From Dehalococcoidia bacterium (lineage in GTDB: Bacteria; Chloroflexota; Dehalococcoidia; GIF9; AB-539-J10): 5,474 bases of DNA. Positions 5,317 to 5,474 of this stretch are shown here, in pieces. Every line of letters starts with the position of its first letter. Within the stretch, counting starts at the first letter, position 1. Under the pieces are notes generated by a model. That model saw only the letters and a list, made by a program, of their open reading frames with translations. It searched no databases and was not told the origin of the DNA. The position numbers and the translations under genes are program-made. The stretch covers positions 1 to 5,474 of the forward strand of contig JAUWOB010000073.1 in the NCBI GenBank assembly GCA_030612345.1. The letters are read 5' to 3'.

Positions 5317-5474
5317 ATCGAACAACTTAATATAGTGGGCAAGCGTTCGGGCGAAGGTATAGTTACTCATAAGGCGACGGTGGTGAGTGCTCTGTCAAGG
5401 GGATTAGCCGAGAGGGTTACCCTGATGGACTTCACCATTGGTCGTAAAGGGCTGCTGAACTACATTCGGTCGTT
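5317..5474 (+). CDS. Partial unknown gene at the right edge, start uncertain
   Basis: An open frame continuing past the window that reads IEQLNIVGKRSGEG, then a hydrophobic and basic mix including VVSALSRGLAERV and FTIGRKGLLNYIRS. It is soluble-looking with no motif I can name. The frame is open back to the stop of the sigma-like gene at 5172 and contains no ATG until 5425, too deep to be likely. I place the start at ATC 5317 because AGGGGGTGA lies 7 bases before it. The alternative GTG codons at 5209, 5269 and 5335 have no ribosome site. A non-standard start, an ATG-to-ATC mutation, a small frame slip from GTG 5306, or a sequencing error are all possible. Confidence 0.45.
   Translation, partial: MEQLNIVGKRSGEGIVTHKATVVSALSRGLAERVTLMDFTIGRKGLLNYIRS

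Noticed and set aside
5209..5474. GTG 5209 as the start of the right-edge gene
   Set aside because: No ribosome site precedes it and it would translate through the strong hairpin. The later AGGGGGTGA fits a downstream start better.
1..5474. CRISPR array, tRNA or rRNA genes
   Set aside because: No regularly spaced repeats were seen, and no tRNA T-loop or rRNA-like segment was found on either strand by eye.

Overview
This is a bacterial accessory region of about 54% GC (by eye) dominated by DNA-recombination genes. I see no rRNA, tRNA, CRISPR array or housekeeping gene. The protein styles (a large serine recombinase with a C-x-C zinc knuckle, a short zinc-ribbon tyrosine recombinase, and a Cys-rich sigma-like protein) remind me of integrated elements in Dehalococcoidia-type Chloroflexota. 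That assignment comes from memory of family style, not from a search, and is only moderately likely.

Left half, minus strand (1-2436): a two-gene operon reads leftward from a consensus sigma-70 promoter (TTGACA, 17 bp, TATAAT) at 2404-2432. The first gene is a 305-codon protein with an N-terminal helix-turn-helix and a C-terminal CxxC. Fifteen bases later comes a large serine recombinase of at least 471 codons, cut off by the window edge. A 10-bp inverted repeat places one arm on the promoter -35 box and the other on the ribosome binding site of the first gene.

Middle, plus strand (2467-4064): a divergent extended -10 promoter is followed by tightly packed genes. These are a 64-codon small ORF with a possibly leaderless start, a 226-codon tyrosine recombinase, a 168-codon winged-helix-like protein and a 79-codon unknown. 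The recombinase lacks the usual N-terminal DNA-binding domain and carries a zinc ribbon where the catalytic-lysine beta-hairpin should be. Stop codons overlap or nearly touch the next gene's start signals, so translation is probably coupled.

Right part, plus strand (4065-5474): a roughly 360-base noncoding stretch ends in two mutually exclusive hairpins, one of which would bury the ribosome binding site of the next gene. That gene encodes a 249-residue zinc-finger protein with sigma-factor-like sequence. A second structured spacer follows (a long hairpin, a second hairpin, then a near-perfect Shine-Dalgarno) and leads into an open frame that runs off the window with no ordinary start codon at the expected place.

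Taken together this looks like the integration/regulation module of a mobile element. Two unrelated site-specific recombinase families sit back to back, each with a putative DNA-binding partner, followed by a probable transcription-factor gene that may be under RNA-level control. No attachment site or element boundary could be established from the window.
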